Source: Drosophila persimilis
Lineage: Eukaryota; Arthropoda; Insecta; Diptera; Drosophilidae
Direction of reading: 5' to 3'
Length of the DNA: 64,000 nt
Assembly: GCF_003286085.1 (NCBI RefSeq)
Contig: NW_020825331.1
Coordinates: 372,001-436,000, forward strand
The position numbers were made by a program, and so were the translations under genes. Below are positions 12,871 to 23,844 of the stretch, one piece after another. The stretch's first letter is position 1. Each line of letters begins with the position of its first letter. The notes under the pieces were generated by a model, which was not told the DNA's origin, did no database searches, and saw nothing but the letters and a program-made list of their open reading frames with translations.

Positions 12871-14483
12871 ATGTCGTCGCGTTTGGCCACTTTGCTGGGC
12901 CTCAGCCAGGGACCGGAGGATCAGCAGCACCTCCAAAAGGCCTTTGAGGAAGGCAGAAAAAGTGAGTCTCATATCTGCTATCCGCTTTCATTTCCCCTCT
13001 GGGTTGTTCGCAGTAGCAATAGATAAATATGGTGTGATCCCATATTCGATCCCGCCGATAGGCTAATCATTTCGGGTCTTATTGTGATTTATGAGTGAAG
13101 TGAATGTCGCACTTGAGATTGTGATAATGAAATATTTTCTTAAGCTTAAGGCAATGCAAATTTTTGCACTGTTCAGAATAAAAATTCCAAATTCCAATAA
13201 AAGGCACTAGAGTAGATCTTGAAACATACCTGAGTGATGAAACAGTTTTGGTCCACTTTGCATTCCGTATTCTTTCGAACTCCTTTAAAACTCTTCCACA
13301 CTTCCGCAGAGCAAAAGATCACGCCAGACGCGAAATACTGTAAAGCTTTTCGTTCTTCTCTCTTAAATATCGTAAAGCTTATTTACGCACGCACGCACGC
13401 CCTCAAAGCTCGCACTTGCTCTCTCCCGCTCTCGTGACCTACAAGCTTTGCTGGCTGAGCTTTGCCTCATTGATCGCTCAGTCGAATAACTGTGCTTCTG
13501 GTGAGTGCTTGTGCCAAAGCACGCCATTGAGGGGCCGCTTCACCGGCTGGGCTGTCTCTTGGGAAGAGGGGCACATATTTGTGTGATCTTTGGACTGTTG
13601 TTGCAATTCTGTTTAATCCGTTCTCTTGTGCTTGTGCAGCTCCCACCAGGCAGACAACGAACCTGAAGATGTCGCCGTCGCCGATCAAGTACTACTACGA
13701 CCTGATGTCGCAGCCCTCGCGGGCTTTGTTCATCATATTTCGCCTGAGCGGCATGCCCTTTGAGGACTGCGTGGTTGCCCTGAGGAATGGTGGGTGCTGT
13801 GCCCCTAATCATACGTAGCTCCAATCTAATCTTTGCACTTTGCCCCCCGCCATAGGAGAGCACTTGACCGATGACTTCAAGCGCGATATAAACCGCTTCC
13901 AGCGCGTGCCCTGCATCAACGACAATGGCAACAAGCTGGCCGAGAGCGTGGCCATACTGCGGTATCTCAGTGCCAAGGGCAAGATACCCGAGCATCTGTA
14001 TCCCAAGTACTTTGTCGACCAGAGTCGCGTGGATGAGTTCCTCGAGTGGCACCACATCTCGCTGCGCCTCACCTGCGCCATGTACTTCCGCACCGTGTGG
14101 CTGGAGCCGCTGCTCACCGGCCGCACGCCCACGGAGGCCAAGATCGAGATGATGCGCATGCATATGGAGCGCAACCTGGACGTCGTCGAGGAGGTGTGGC
14201 TGGAGAGCAGCGACTTCCTGACGGGATCCAGCCTCTGCGTTGCAGATATATTTGCAGCCTGTGAGATTGAGCAGACACGTAAGTGGATTGGATTGAGTGC
14301 ACTTTGAGTGTGAATTCTGACCTCTCTCTGACCTTAGGCATGGCTGATTACGATGTGAGGATCAAGTACCCTAAGATCCGGGCCTGGCTGAAGCGCGTGC
14401 GCCAGAGCTGCAATCCCCACTACGATGTCGCCCACAAATTTGTCTACCAGATCTCGGGAACGGGTCCACAGGCCAAGCTCTGA
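12871..14483 (+). CDS. GstT3: Theta-class glutathione S-transferase
   Basis: Four coding exons: 12871-12961, 13640-13789, 13856-14278, 14338-14483 (TGA 14481-14483), all phase-consistent, 269 aa. The enzyme conjugates glutathione to electrophiles in the cytosol. The GSH-binding half begins IKYYYDLMSQPSRALFI. In theta GSTs the serine of the (L/M)SQP motif is the catalytic residue: residue 54 in the long form, 14 in the short form. Further on are RVPCI and ESVAILRYL, the usual cis-Pro and Glu-Ser GSH contacts. The alpha-helical C-terminal half contains LTGSSLCVADIFAACEIEQ. The first exon adds 40 residues found only in the long form; initiation at the ATG 13669-13671 gives 229 aa, the usual theta length. 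D. melanogaster GstT3, on the X, has a comparable long/short pair. GstT4 is the main alternative. Confidence 0.9.
12962..13639 (+). other. First intron of the GST gene
   Basis: A 678-nt intron with donor GTGAGT and acceptor CTTGTGCAG. Besides the internal promoter candidate near 13478 I see nothing coded in it. Confidence 0.7.
13478..13500 (+). promoter_or_regulatory. GstT3: Probable internal promoter and tiny non-coding first exon of the GST gene
   Basis: TCAGTC at 13478-13483 matches the Drosophila initiator. About 20 nt later TTCTG is followed by a strong donor, GTGAGT, at 13501. Splicing to 13640 would start translation at the ATG 13669-13671 and give the short enzyme. No TATA box stands at the right distance. 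Confidence 0.45.
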
Positions 14484-14743
14484 AGCCACACTATCCAGCA
14501 TCCAGCATCCAGCATCACCATTGCCTGACTGATTGCCATTTTGTACATAGAAGATCATTTTCATATCTTTAGGATAGAGTTTCTTTAGCATTCCTTATGC
14601 TACAGCTTAAATTATGCAACAATTGTCTTGTTTCTGGTTTATTCTTGTACATTTATTCTTAATATTTGTTGTTTCTCTTTATTGTGTCGTCATTTATAGC
14701 ATTATAGAAATCCACATTTATTTGTTGTTTGAAAAAAAATCAT

Positions 14744-14749
14744 AATAAA
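14744..14749 (+). terminator. Poly(A) signal of the GST gene
   Basis: AATAAA lies 261 nt after the GST stop codon. It faces a reverse-strand AATAAA at 14880-14885, so the two transcription units converge. Confidence 0.6.
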
Positions 14750-14879
14750 AATACAATATACACATATACATATATAGTAGATGTACATACACATATATGT
14801 ACACATATATAATATATATATATAATAGAAAATACAATTTTTAAAAAATAACTACCTAAACTCTAACAAAAAATTGGTT

Positions 14880-14885
14880 TTTATT
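14880..14885 (-). terminator. Candidate distal poly(A) signal of RhoGAP19D
   Basis: AATAAA on the minus strand, about 2 kb after the RhoGAP19D stop codon. It would end that transcript within about 100 nt of the GST cleavage site. Nearer minus-strand signals may also be used. Confidence 0.4.
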
Positions 14886-15028
14886 TAATAATAATATTTA
14901 TATAGCAACGTTGCGCGCTTGGGGTTTCATTTCTATCATTCGTTTCCTACTCTCCTTCTGTTTCGGTTTCCTCTTCCCTTTCGCTTTCTACATGTCCTTT
15001 CCGTGTCGGGTAACAAAACAAAATGCGT

Positions 15029-15031
<3 letters not shown>

Positions 15032-15062
<31 letters not shown>
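15032..15062. repeat. (TA)n microsatellite
   Basis: About fifteen TA dinucleotides in the likely RhoGAP19D 3' UTR. Confidence 0.9.
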
Positions 15063-15065
<3 letters not shown>

Positions 15066-15220
15066 ACTATATATCAATACATATGCATGTATGTTATGGG
15101 GGAAAAGGAGGAATGAAATCATAACTTTAAAATGAAAATAATTTGTATATACAGTACAAAAAAAAAATTAAATAAAAATAATTTGTTAATTGGGGATTCA
15201 TATAGTATACTATACAATGC

Positions 15221-15224
15221 GTGT

Positions 15225-15256
<32 letters not shown>
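15221..15256. repeat. (GT)n microsatellite
   Basis: About seventeen GT units with one interruption. Confidence 0.9.
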
Positions 15257-16052
15257 TTATATGCATGTAATACTACACACAACTAAAAGCTAATGTTTTT
15301 AATTATTCATACTTTCTTTCTTTTCTTTTCATTATCAAAAAACAAACAAAAAAAAATAATCATATACAAACCACACAAAAAGTATTTCATAAAATATGTT
15401 TAAATTTATGCGAAAAACGTACAATACTCGCTTTACAACAAGTCGTCATTTACATAATTTTGAACCAAATATATTGTTATATTGTTGCTCAAATGTCGCC
15501 TGTCTGGGTAGCGGGGAAGGATCCCTGCCTGAGGTTAGAATATACAAAATATATCTGTATATGTATATGTATCTAAAATAAATCTGATCCATTTTGCACA
15601 ATCAGCTCATGCGCAGCACCATCTGTGACTCTCGAAAAACTAAATCGAATACAATTTTCGCTAATCCCAAACAAAATTCTGTACAAAATCAACAAAAAAA
15701 AAAAACACAATTTTGACAAAATGTTAAAGCAAATAATTTAAGGCACCTAAAATGGGTTCTATGCACTGAATTCTCGTTTTTCTTTTTTTCTTTTCTTATA
15801 GCAGGTACACACACACATACATGCTGACGAAAAAAAAAAAACTAAACATACGAATGGGAGACAACGAGTGGGTGGGTGGGGCACAGGCACAGGCAGAGGC
15901 AGAGGCACAAAATCTTCAAAAATGAAAAAAAAAACGCCAAAGACTGACAGACAGACAGGCGACAAATAGCATATAATATACGTATTTTCCATGCATATAT
16001 ACATACATATGCATATGCACATAGGTATATATGTATAATAATGCGCGTGTTT

Positions 16053-16079
16053 GCGTGTGTGTGTGTGTGTGTGTGTGTG
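16053..16079. repeat. (GT)n microsatellite
   Basis: About thirteen GT units after an initial GCGTGTTTGC stretch. Confidence 0.9.
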
Positions 16080-16899
16080 GGTGTATATGGTTAACAATTT
16101 GTTGCATTCGTTATGTATGATAACGTTACAAATATATATATGTATATATATATAGTGGTATATATATAATGTATACACTATAAGGTTATTTATGCGTATG
16201 GTTTTTACTGTACTGTGTATACGGTTTACAAAATAGTTATCTCTCAAGCTCCCGCCAACCACTTCCTCTCTCTCTCTCACTCTCTCTCACTTACGTGCTC
16301 TTTCGCTGTCTCTTTCGTTTTAACTCTAACTCTATCTCTATCTCTGTCTCTGTATATCCCTTCGTTCGTCGTTTCTTCCGTCCGTATATCCGTATATCCG
16401 CTCTCCGTTCTTTTTTGTCCCTCGGTTCCCATATAATGTATGTAGTATATTTATATTTTGTTTTGTGTGTGTGTTTGAGTGTGCGAATAAATATAATCGA
16501 TTCTCCTGAAACATTTTGTTATCTAGGATTTCTTTTGTGTGGTTTTACATTCGTTTGGGGGTTGCGTCTCGCTCGTTCTTTCATTTAGAGTGCCCAACAG
16601 ATCTAAGATCTAAATAGAAAGGACTCCTTTGCACTCTTGTCTACTTCCGGGAGTCGTTCTAGTCTCAGATTTCCTCGTGTATTCTGTGCGAACCAACTCC
16701 CACTCTCGCACACAACTCCCCATCGATCCTTGTATAGACATAGACACATATACATACAACATACATATATATATGCATACATATATATCTCTATATATAT
16801 ATATATATATAAACCATTATGTAATACTAATTTAAACTGTGTGTGTTTTGCTGCTGTTGCTGCTGCTGCTGTAAGCTCCAAATCGTCTCTTCCGTTCCT

Positions 16900-18554
16900 C
16901 TAATAGCGTCCGCGATTAATATTCTTGATGCGAATGCCCACCTCTAGGACTTGGTCTCCTCCTCCTCCTACAGCGGAGGCTGCCACCACATTGGTGGGGG
17001 TGCTGCTGTTGCTGCTGCTTCCAGATGATGGTGGGGCATTGGAGGCACCACCATTGCCTCCTCCTCCGCCTCCCCCACCTGCTGCATTGCCATTGCTGCC
17101 ATCGCTTTGTGGCGAATTGTTGTTGTTGGCACTGCTGTTCGAGGAGCCGCCGTTGCCGCCGCTGCTGCTGTTGCTGGAAACAGAACCGCCGCCTGGCAAT
17201 GCCACCACATTCGGATCGCTAGGCACACCGCTAGTACCCGTACCCGTAGCCGTTGCCGAGCCCGAAACCGATCCCAATGCTGTTCCCGAGCCGAGGCGAC
17301 GCAGCACCGTGGTGGTGGTTGTCGTTGTGGTGGTTGTCTCGGCAGCGGCGGCACCATTACCGCCAACGCCGACAACCACAACGGATCCCTTGAGCAGCTG
17401 CTGCTGGTGATGGCGATTGTGGTGGTTGTAGTTGATGGCGGCCAGATCGTGACCGCCATGGGCACCGCCGCCATGGCCATGGCCGTGGCCATGTCCGTGT
17501 GTGGTGCAGCCCCCGTTGGCCGAGTAGTCGTGTGGCCCGCCAACGGTGTGGCGGCGCTTGATGGATCGATTCTGCTTGTTCTGGATCTGGCGCTTCTTGG
17601 TCAGATTCATGTCAGTCTTTTCGTCCTTGGTCAGGCCCGTGGCCAGGGCCGATGATGGTGACTGACAGCAGGCGGCCGTGACCGTGGCCACAGTCGCTGC
17701 CGTTCCGACCGGCGTGGAGCTGCTGCTGCTGTTCACGTGTCGGGTCGAGTAGTTGCGACAGTTGAAACTGGCGCTGCGAAAGAGCCGATGGTCTCGACGC
17801 TTCTTGTTGTAGCGCTCGAGAAAAAACGATGGCGATGGTCGCTCGCCCGCCAGCAGTAGCTTCTCCTTGGGATCGCTGGTCGTCGAGCCCTCCGAGTCGT
17901 CGTCCTCGGAGCCGGCCACACCACCGCCCCCACCACCAGCGCCATGATGTCGCTCGTACGCCTGCGATGTGCTGAATCTCAGGTGCATATTCTTGCCGCT
18001 GCCGGGGAGGTTCCCTCCTCCAGAATTGCGCTGTGATCCTCCTGCTCCGCCAGCACTGTTGGTGGGTGTACCAGCCACTGGGGTGGATCCCCCTCCAGTG
18101 CTGGTGCTGGTGGGCGTTGCAGCACCGCTGGCCGGTGCCGTGGCGCTACCCGGATGTATCTGTATCTGGTGTATGGGCACCGTGGCCGAGTGCTGCAGCT
18201 TGTGGGCTGCCTTCAGGAGGCTGGGCGGCAGGGGTGCCACTCCAGCCATGGCCATGGCCTGCTTCATGGTCGAGGGCTTCTCATCGGCGCCCAAAGTGTT
18301 GGTGGCCGTGCAGGAGCGGCTTAGGTGCAGCGAGTGGGGGGCATCCAGGGGGCAGAACTGATGGAAGAGACGCTCGGGCGACTCGTCCGCATAGGGAATG
18401 TTCTCGGAGTGCAGATGCAGCGGCTGGCCGAGCGTGTGCCGGCGATTCTTGGGGAATTCCGGCGACCCATTCTCGTCGTTCGACTCGGAGCCGCTCCGTA
18501 GATTCCGCAGCTTGCTGTCCAGCGTATCCGTAATGGTAGTCAGGGACATGGAAC
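16900..18554 (-). CDS. RhoGAP19D: RhoGAP19D coding exon 14: C-terminal tail
   Basis: 1655 nt ending with TAG at 16900-16902. Recognisably conserved islands are SMSLTTITDTLDSKLRNLRS, LLLAGERPSPSFFLERYNKK and the C-terminus VLEVGIRIKNINRGRY. Between them lie Gly, Ser, Asn and Thr runs and an HG repeat (HGHGHGHGHGGG). The repetitive parts probably vary between species. Confidence 0.93.
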
Positions 18555-21500
18555 CTAAATGGAACAGTGAGAGAGATTCATCCACGAAGGAGCAGAAGAG
18601 ACCACCTACCTGTGTCGCTCAGCCTGCTGCTGGAGTCGTCGTCGGTGAGGAGTATGGATATGTCCACGCTGCTCCGCTGCTGCTGATGCTGTTCCTTGCC
18701 ATGTCCCAGGCCCAGGCCCAGACCCAGGCCGAGGCTGAAAGCCATACTGCCGGCCGAGTCGACGCTCGTCCCAGAGTCCTTTTCGTCCAGGCTCGCTTTG
18801 CGCGTCTGCGAGCGAGAGCCCCCGCCGAGGAACCCCACACCGCCGCCCATTGTGCTGCGCTTCTTGGTGCCTATCAAGGAGGCCGCGGATGATGCCTTGG
18901 ACACTGCGGCCGCTTTTATGGTGGCGGCTGTTGTCGAGGAGCCCGAAGCGGACGAGCCCGAGGCCGAGGCCGAGGCCGCGGCGCCAGAGCTAAACTTTGT
19001 GCTGTGGCTGTGGCTCTGGCTGTAGCTCTGGCTGGTGGTGGAGGAGGAGGAGGCATTGGTGGTTGTCTTGCTGCTGCTGTGCAGCGTCGAGCTGCTGCTG
19101 GTGCTGCTGGCCGAGACCTTGGCGTAGTCCAGCGACTGAAAGTGAAGGGAGGGAGGAACGGGAGGTGCGGGCAGGATTAAAGCAAAGTCACAAATGCTCT
19201 GCACAGCCTTGCGCTGCTGTCGTCTTTGATGTATGGTTGTGTGGTTGGTGCAAGTTGTGGTGCTAGTGGTGATGGTGGAGTGGCTAGTGGTGGAGCTGCT
19301 TGGACAACCGCTGCTTACCAGAACACTCTCCCCCGAATACGTGTCCGAGTTGACGGCACTCCGCTTGCCATGGGTGCGCCGCCGCAGCTGTGGAATGAAC
19401 CGGGAGGTGCGCGTCTCCCGCTCTGTGATCCTCTCGATCTTCGATAGATTGTGCAGCAGCATGTTCGTCTGATCCTCCTGCGTCTGATGCTGCGGCTGGG
19501 CAGTACTGGCCATGGCCGTGCCACCACTGACATCGGCCAGATCCGGCAGATTGCCGCCCTCAAAATAGTATTCGTACTGTAATCAACAAAAAATTTAAAT
19601 TAAATAATAATTAACAATTTTTGGTAAAGAAAACCCCCTAAAACCCCCCTCCTACTGGAAATACATCAGAATCTGTCGAAATGATGAGCGCAAACGTGTG
19701 AAAGGAGTCCTTGGCGAACGCGCCTTGTTCTTTCCAACAACAGGGATACATCGTAATGGTATGAGAGGTGGGAAACTGTAGGCATCTCGAAAGAGCGGCT
19801 GGAACACCACACATGTCCCCAGGCCGTCGCACCAAACGCTCTCACAAATGATATCCGGAAAGGATAACCGGCAAATCTCTCGCCATCGTGTGTCATATGT
19901 CGTACAGTTTGTGGCGCGAAAGTATCGTAAGACATTCGGGAGAAGCGTTCGTATGCACACTGCAAGAAAATCTTCTCATGAATTACATTTGGCTATGAAA
20001 TGCTTCCCAATGGGAGTATCTTTGAGATTTGTTTACATATAGGATATGTTTTGAGGCAGGGCAAAGGACAGTCAAGAAGGATATCCAGCATACAAACTTG
20101 TATGGAGGAGATAAATGGTAGCATTGCCCTTTGGCAGCTCTTTCGCTTCTCTGTACAAATATTCCAATTACAATTAAGAACTGCTTAAGTTTAAATGTTT
20201 TCCAGTCCCCCAAAGATCCCTCTGCCACAAGACACGTTGTGTGGTAATGCTTCACCTGTGTAACGAGCAGCTCAACGATGCGACACTGGTGCTTCATGTC
20301 CTTGACGGCCGTCTCGAGGGTGTCGTTGGGCGTGCGTATGATCGAGGGGCCAAAGATGATGGCCAGATTCTTGGGCTCCATGCGGTTCACCTCACAATTG
20401 TCGCTGACGCGGCACAGATGGCGTATCAGATGCTTCATCGTCTCGTACGGATGACGGGGCAGCGACTCGACTATCTCCCGCAGCAGAACGATCCGCTCCA
20501 GGCCGACCTTCTTGTCGGCCTCAATGAAGTTGATGTAGTAGCTGGCCGGCATTAGGGCGTCGGGCAGGCTCCGGATGAAGAGCTTCAGCAGACTGCTCAC
20601 CACATTCACATCCTCCCATCGCACATCGATGGCACAGCTCTCGAACTGAAAGTCCTTGGTGTTCACCAGCTCCGAGAGCTCCGAAATGGCCGCCTTGTTG
20701 CCGGGTATCCGATAGATCCCGACCACACTCAGGCCCTTGGTCTCCACAATGTTGGTGCACACCTCCACGAGATGGGGGACATACGGATTCAGCTTGGACA
20801 TCGGACAGCTGCGCAGTGGGACCCCAATGGAGCCACAGGTCTTCGCGGCGCAAGCCGAGGGCGAGGCCAGATCTGTATGGTGGTGGGACACACCGCCACT
20901 GCCACTGCCGCCGCCTCGACGGAACAGCAAATCCTTCCAGTTCTTGGACTTGGGCGACCCCAGATCCTTGTCGGGCAAATGCTTGTGGGAGGACGATTTG
21001 CGGGCCTTCATCACCGGCGATATAGAGTCACTGGTGGCGGCCACAATTGCTGCGGCAGCGGGCAAGGCAGCCACATGGTGGTGCTCCGCCATGCCCCCAC
21101 CCGAATGTGAGCTCAACGGAGAGCTATCCACGCCGGCTCCACCAGTCACCACATCATCGAGATAGTGGCTGGAAGTGGCCACCGTTTTCTGTGGCTCCGC
21201 CAATTGTTTGCCCTGCTGCGGCTGCTCCTGTGGGAGGGGGGCGATACAAATGAGAATGGGGTATGAAATATAGGAAACACCAGCATCGCCTAGGATTCGG
21301 CGGTGCTCACATTGTCATCGTAGTTGAGGCTATCCTTCCACTGCAGCAGCCCAAAGAGTCGCTTCATCTCGTTGCTGTTCTTTGTCTTGAAGAGTATCTC
21401 CGTGTAGGGCCCGCCGGTGCTGCTGCTGCAGGAGGCGGCCATTGGTTCATTGGCGCTGCTGCTGCCCGATGAGGTCAACTTGTCGTGCACATCGTCCAGA

Positions 21501-23750
21501 TTGAGCTCGTTCCCGAGACTCGCCAAATGGGCTCCGCTCGGCGATGGCTTTGACTGCATGCGTATCAAGTACTTTTTCTTGTCCAGCGACTCGTCGAAGA
21601 ACTTAAAGTTTCTAATATCAAGTTCTATCACCTGCAACGACGTCAACGAGAGGGTTTAACAGATTTAGCATTTCACTTCGTTTTATTCCTTCTTACATTG
21701 TGCTCCGACTTGGCGTGACGCCCTGAGAAGATGCGCAGCAGATCGCCCTTGATCTCCAGCTTCACCTGACGCCACGAACGGTACTCGGACATGCGCTGAA
21801 ACGGAAGAACAAAATTCAATCAATCAAATCAGTGGCGGATCTCTAGGGTTTGGCTTTTGGGGAGTTTCTAGTTTCAGCAAAGGATTGAGGCTATGCCTGG
21901 CGTACAAAAGAGTCTACGGAACAAATCCTGAGAGACTGTCAGGGCGTGTCAAGGGGGGGGGTCCAGAGAACTCAATCTATCGGTTTAAGGAGCGGAGCAT
22001 AGGGGAAACGAGACCCCCTAAAGTGCTTCATTAACTTCATTAAAATCCTAGTTCCTGTTCCAAAGAAAGTCTCCTTTGAGAATCACTTTTAGGACAGCAT
22101 TAACAAGCATCGAAGCTGTGGGAAAATGTGGGAATCTTGGCCCTGGCCTTACCTTGCCATTGATGCAGGACGATTTAATTTCGATTTCCGTCTCAAAGGC
22201 CTCCAGTTCGTTGGGCACATACTTGCCATTCAGCTCGGCGTCGACGTGGATGCTTAAATGAACGACAGATGAATCAGTGGAAATGTGTGCAAGAGGGCAA
22301 AGGAGACAGACACTCACCTGCTGCGCATATCGCTGCTCATGGAGGCCCGGCGACTACTGCCATGGGCCGACAGACGCACATCCTCGAGGCCGTTCGGTGT
22401 CTCGATAAACTCGTGGCCACCGCCTGTGCCCCCGATGACATCGTAGGTGGGATCGGGATGTTCCTCAACCATGGATTTGGTCTTTTGCGGCTCAACAACG
22501 GCCACAGGCGTCACAATGGGAATTGCAACTGGAATTGGTATCGAAACTGTGGCCACAGATGTTGCAGTTGCTGCTGCTGCCGCGGCTGTTGCTGTTGCAC
22601 CGTCTCCAGCGGGCACTGCATCCGGATTGAATTCGGTCTCGTTATTGGTGGCCCTCAGATAGGAGATCCGGCGCATTGGCTTGCCCTCGTCAAAGGAGCT
22701 CGAGGACAGCGGCTTATAGCGTCGTATCACACCAGCACTCGAGCTGCCAGCACTTGCGGCAGCGGCTGCTGCTGCTGCTACAGAGCAACAGACAGGATTA
22801 GCTACTGCTGGGAATTGTAATATGTATTCAAAGTGCAGTGTAAAGACTTACCGCCACTGGCGCTGCTGCTCTCGGAAATGTCCGCCAAGGTGGCCCCTGC
22901 CTGCTGCTGCTGCTGCTGCTGCTGCTCCGTCATTGCGCTAAACTCTGCCACAGGAGGTAAAGGAGGGAGAAATTAATTTCAATTAACTCTGCGAAATGAA
23001 ATTCCAAGAACTCACTGCTAACCACCAACGGTGGGGCGGCGGCATCAATGGTGGCATTGGCCAGCGTCGCCTTGTGCAGCTCCATGCGACTGTTCGTCTG
23101 TCCATCCACCGTGTTGGTGCTATGTTGCTGCTGCTGCTGCTGCTGATGCTGGTACTTGGCCAGCGGATGCTGCTGCAGCGACTCGTACAGGACACTCTGC
23201 TTTTTCACGGTCGAAGCTGCCGCCGCCGCCGCCGCCGCCGCCGCTGCCGCTGCACTCGTGGATGCCGATGCCGCCTCCAAGGCGCTGGTATTGATCGACA
23301 GAGGCTTGAAAGGATCGAAACCCATTGACATATGGGACACCAGTTTGCGTTCGAATCTGTGGGCAATGCAAAGAGTAGAAGAGTAGTAGAAGAGCGTTTC
23401 TCATACAGAAAAACTAAAGTGGAAGCTATATCTCATTTCAGAGCCTATTCTCAATCCATACGCACGCCTTTTGGGTGTCGTTTGGAAAGGTTTTTTCTTT
23501 CATAGCAACTGAATGTGCAGGAGAACGTAGTGACTGTAAGAGTCGCAAGAGAAAGAGTAAGAGGGAAAGTTGTTCCACATATTCTCTGGTCTAATGGTTA
23601 CCCTTTCTTTCCTTCAGATTCCTCTTTTGGATTTCTTTGGTTTCGGTTACAAAACTCACACTTTATTGGTCACTCCGGTCTCTTGGAGCGTCTCAAAGTA
23701 GTCCAAGTCCTTGGAATACTTGGCATTGTTGTTGATCATCTGCACCTGTC

Positions 23751-23781
<31 letters not shown>

Positions 23782-23806
23782 TTGTTGTTGTTGTGGGTGG
23801 TGGGGG

Positions 23807-23844
<38 letters not shown>

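Larger units (their letters stand above)
14886..16899 (-). other. 3' UTR or downstream region of RhoGAP19D
   Basis: AT-rich non-coding DNA between the two convergent genes with three dinucleotide arrays: (TA)n at 15032-15062, (GT)n at about 15221-15256 and (GT)n at about 16053-16079. There are further short AT and CT runs. No coding potential is seen. Confidence 0.6.

Noticed and set aside
16925-17655. Plus-strand ORFs rich in Pro, Leu and Val
   Set aside because: They are antisense shadows of the Gly/Ser-rich RhoGAP19D tail.
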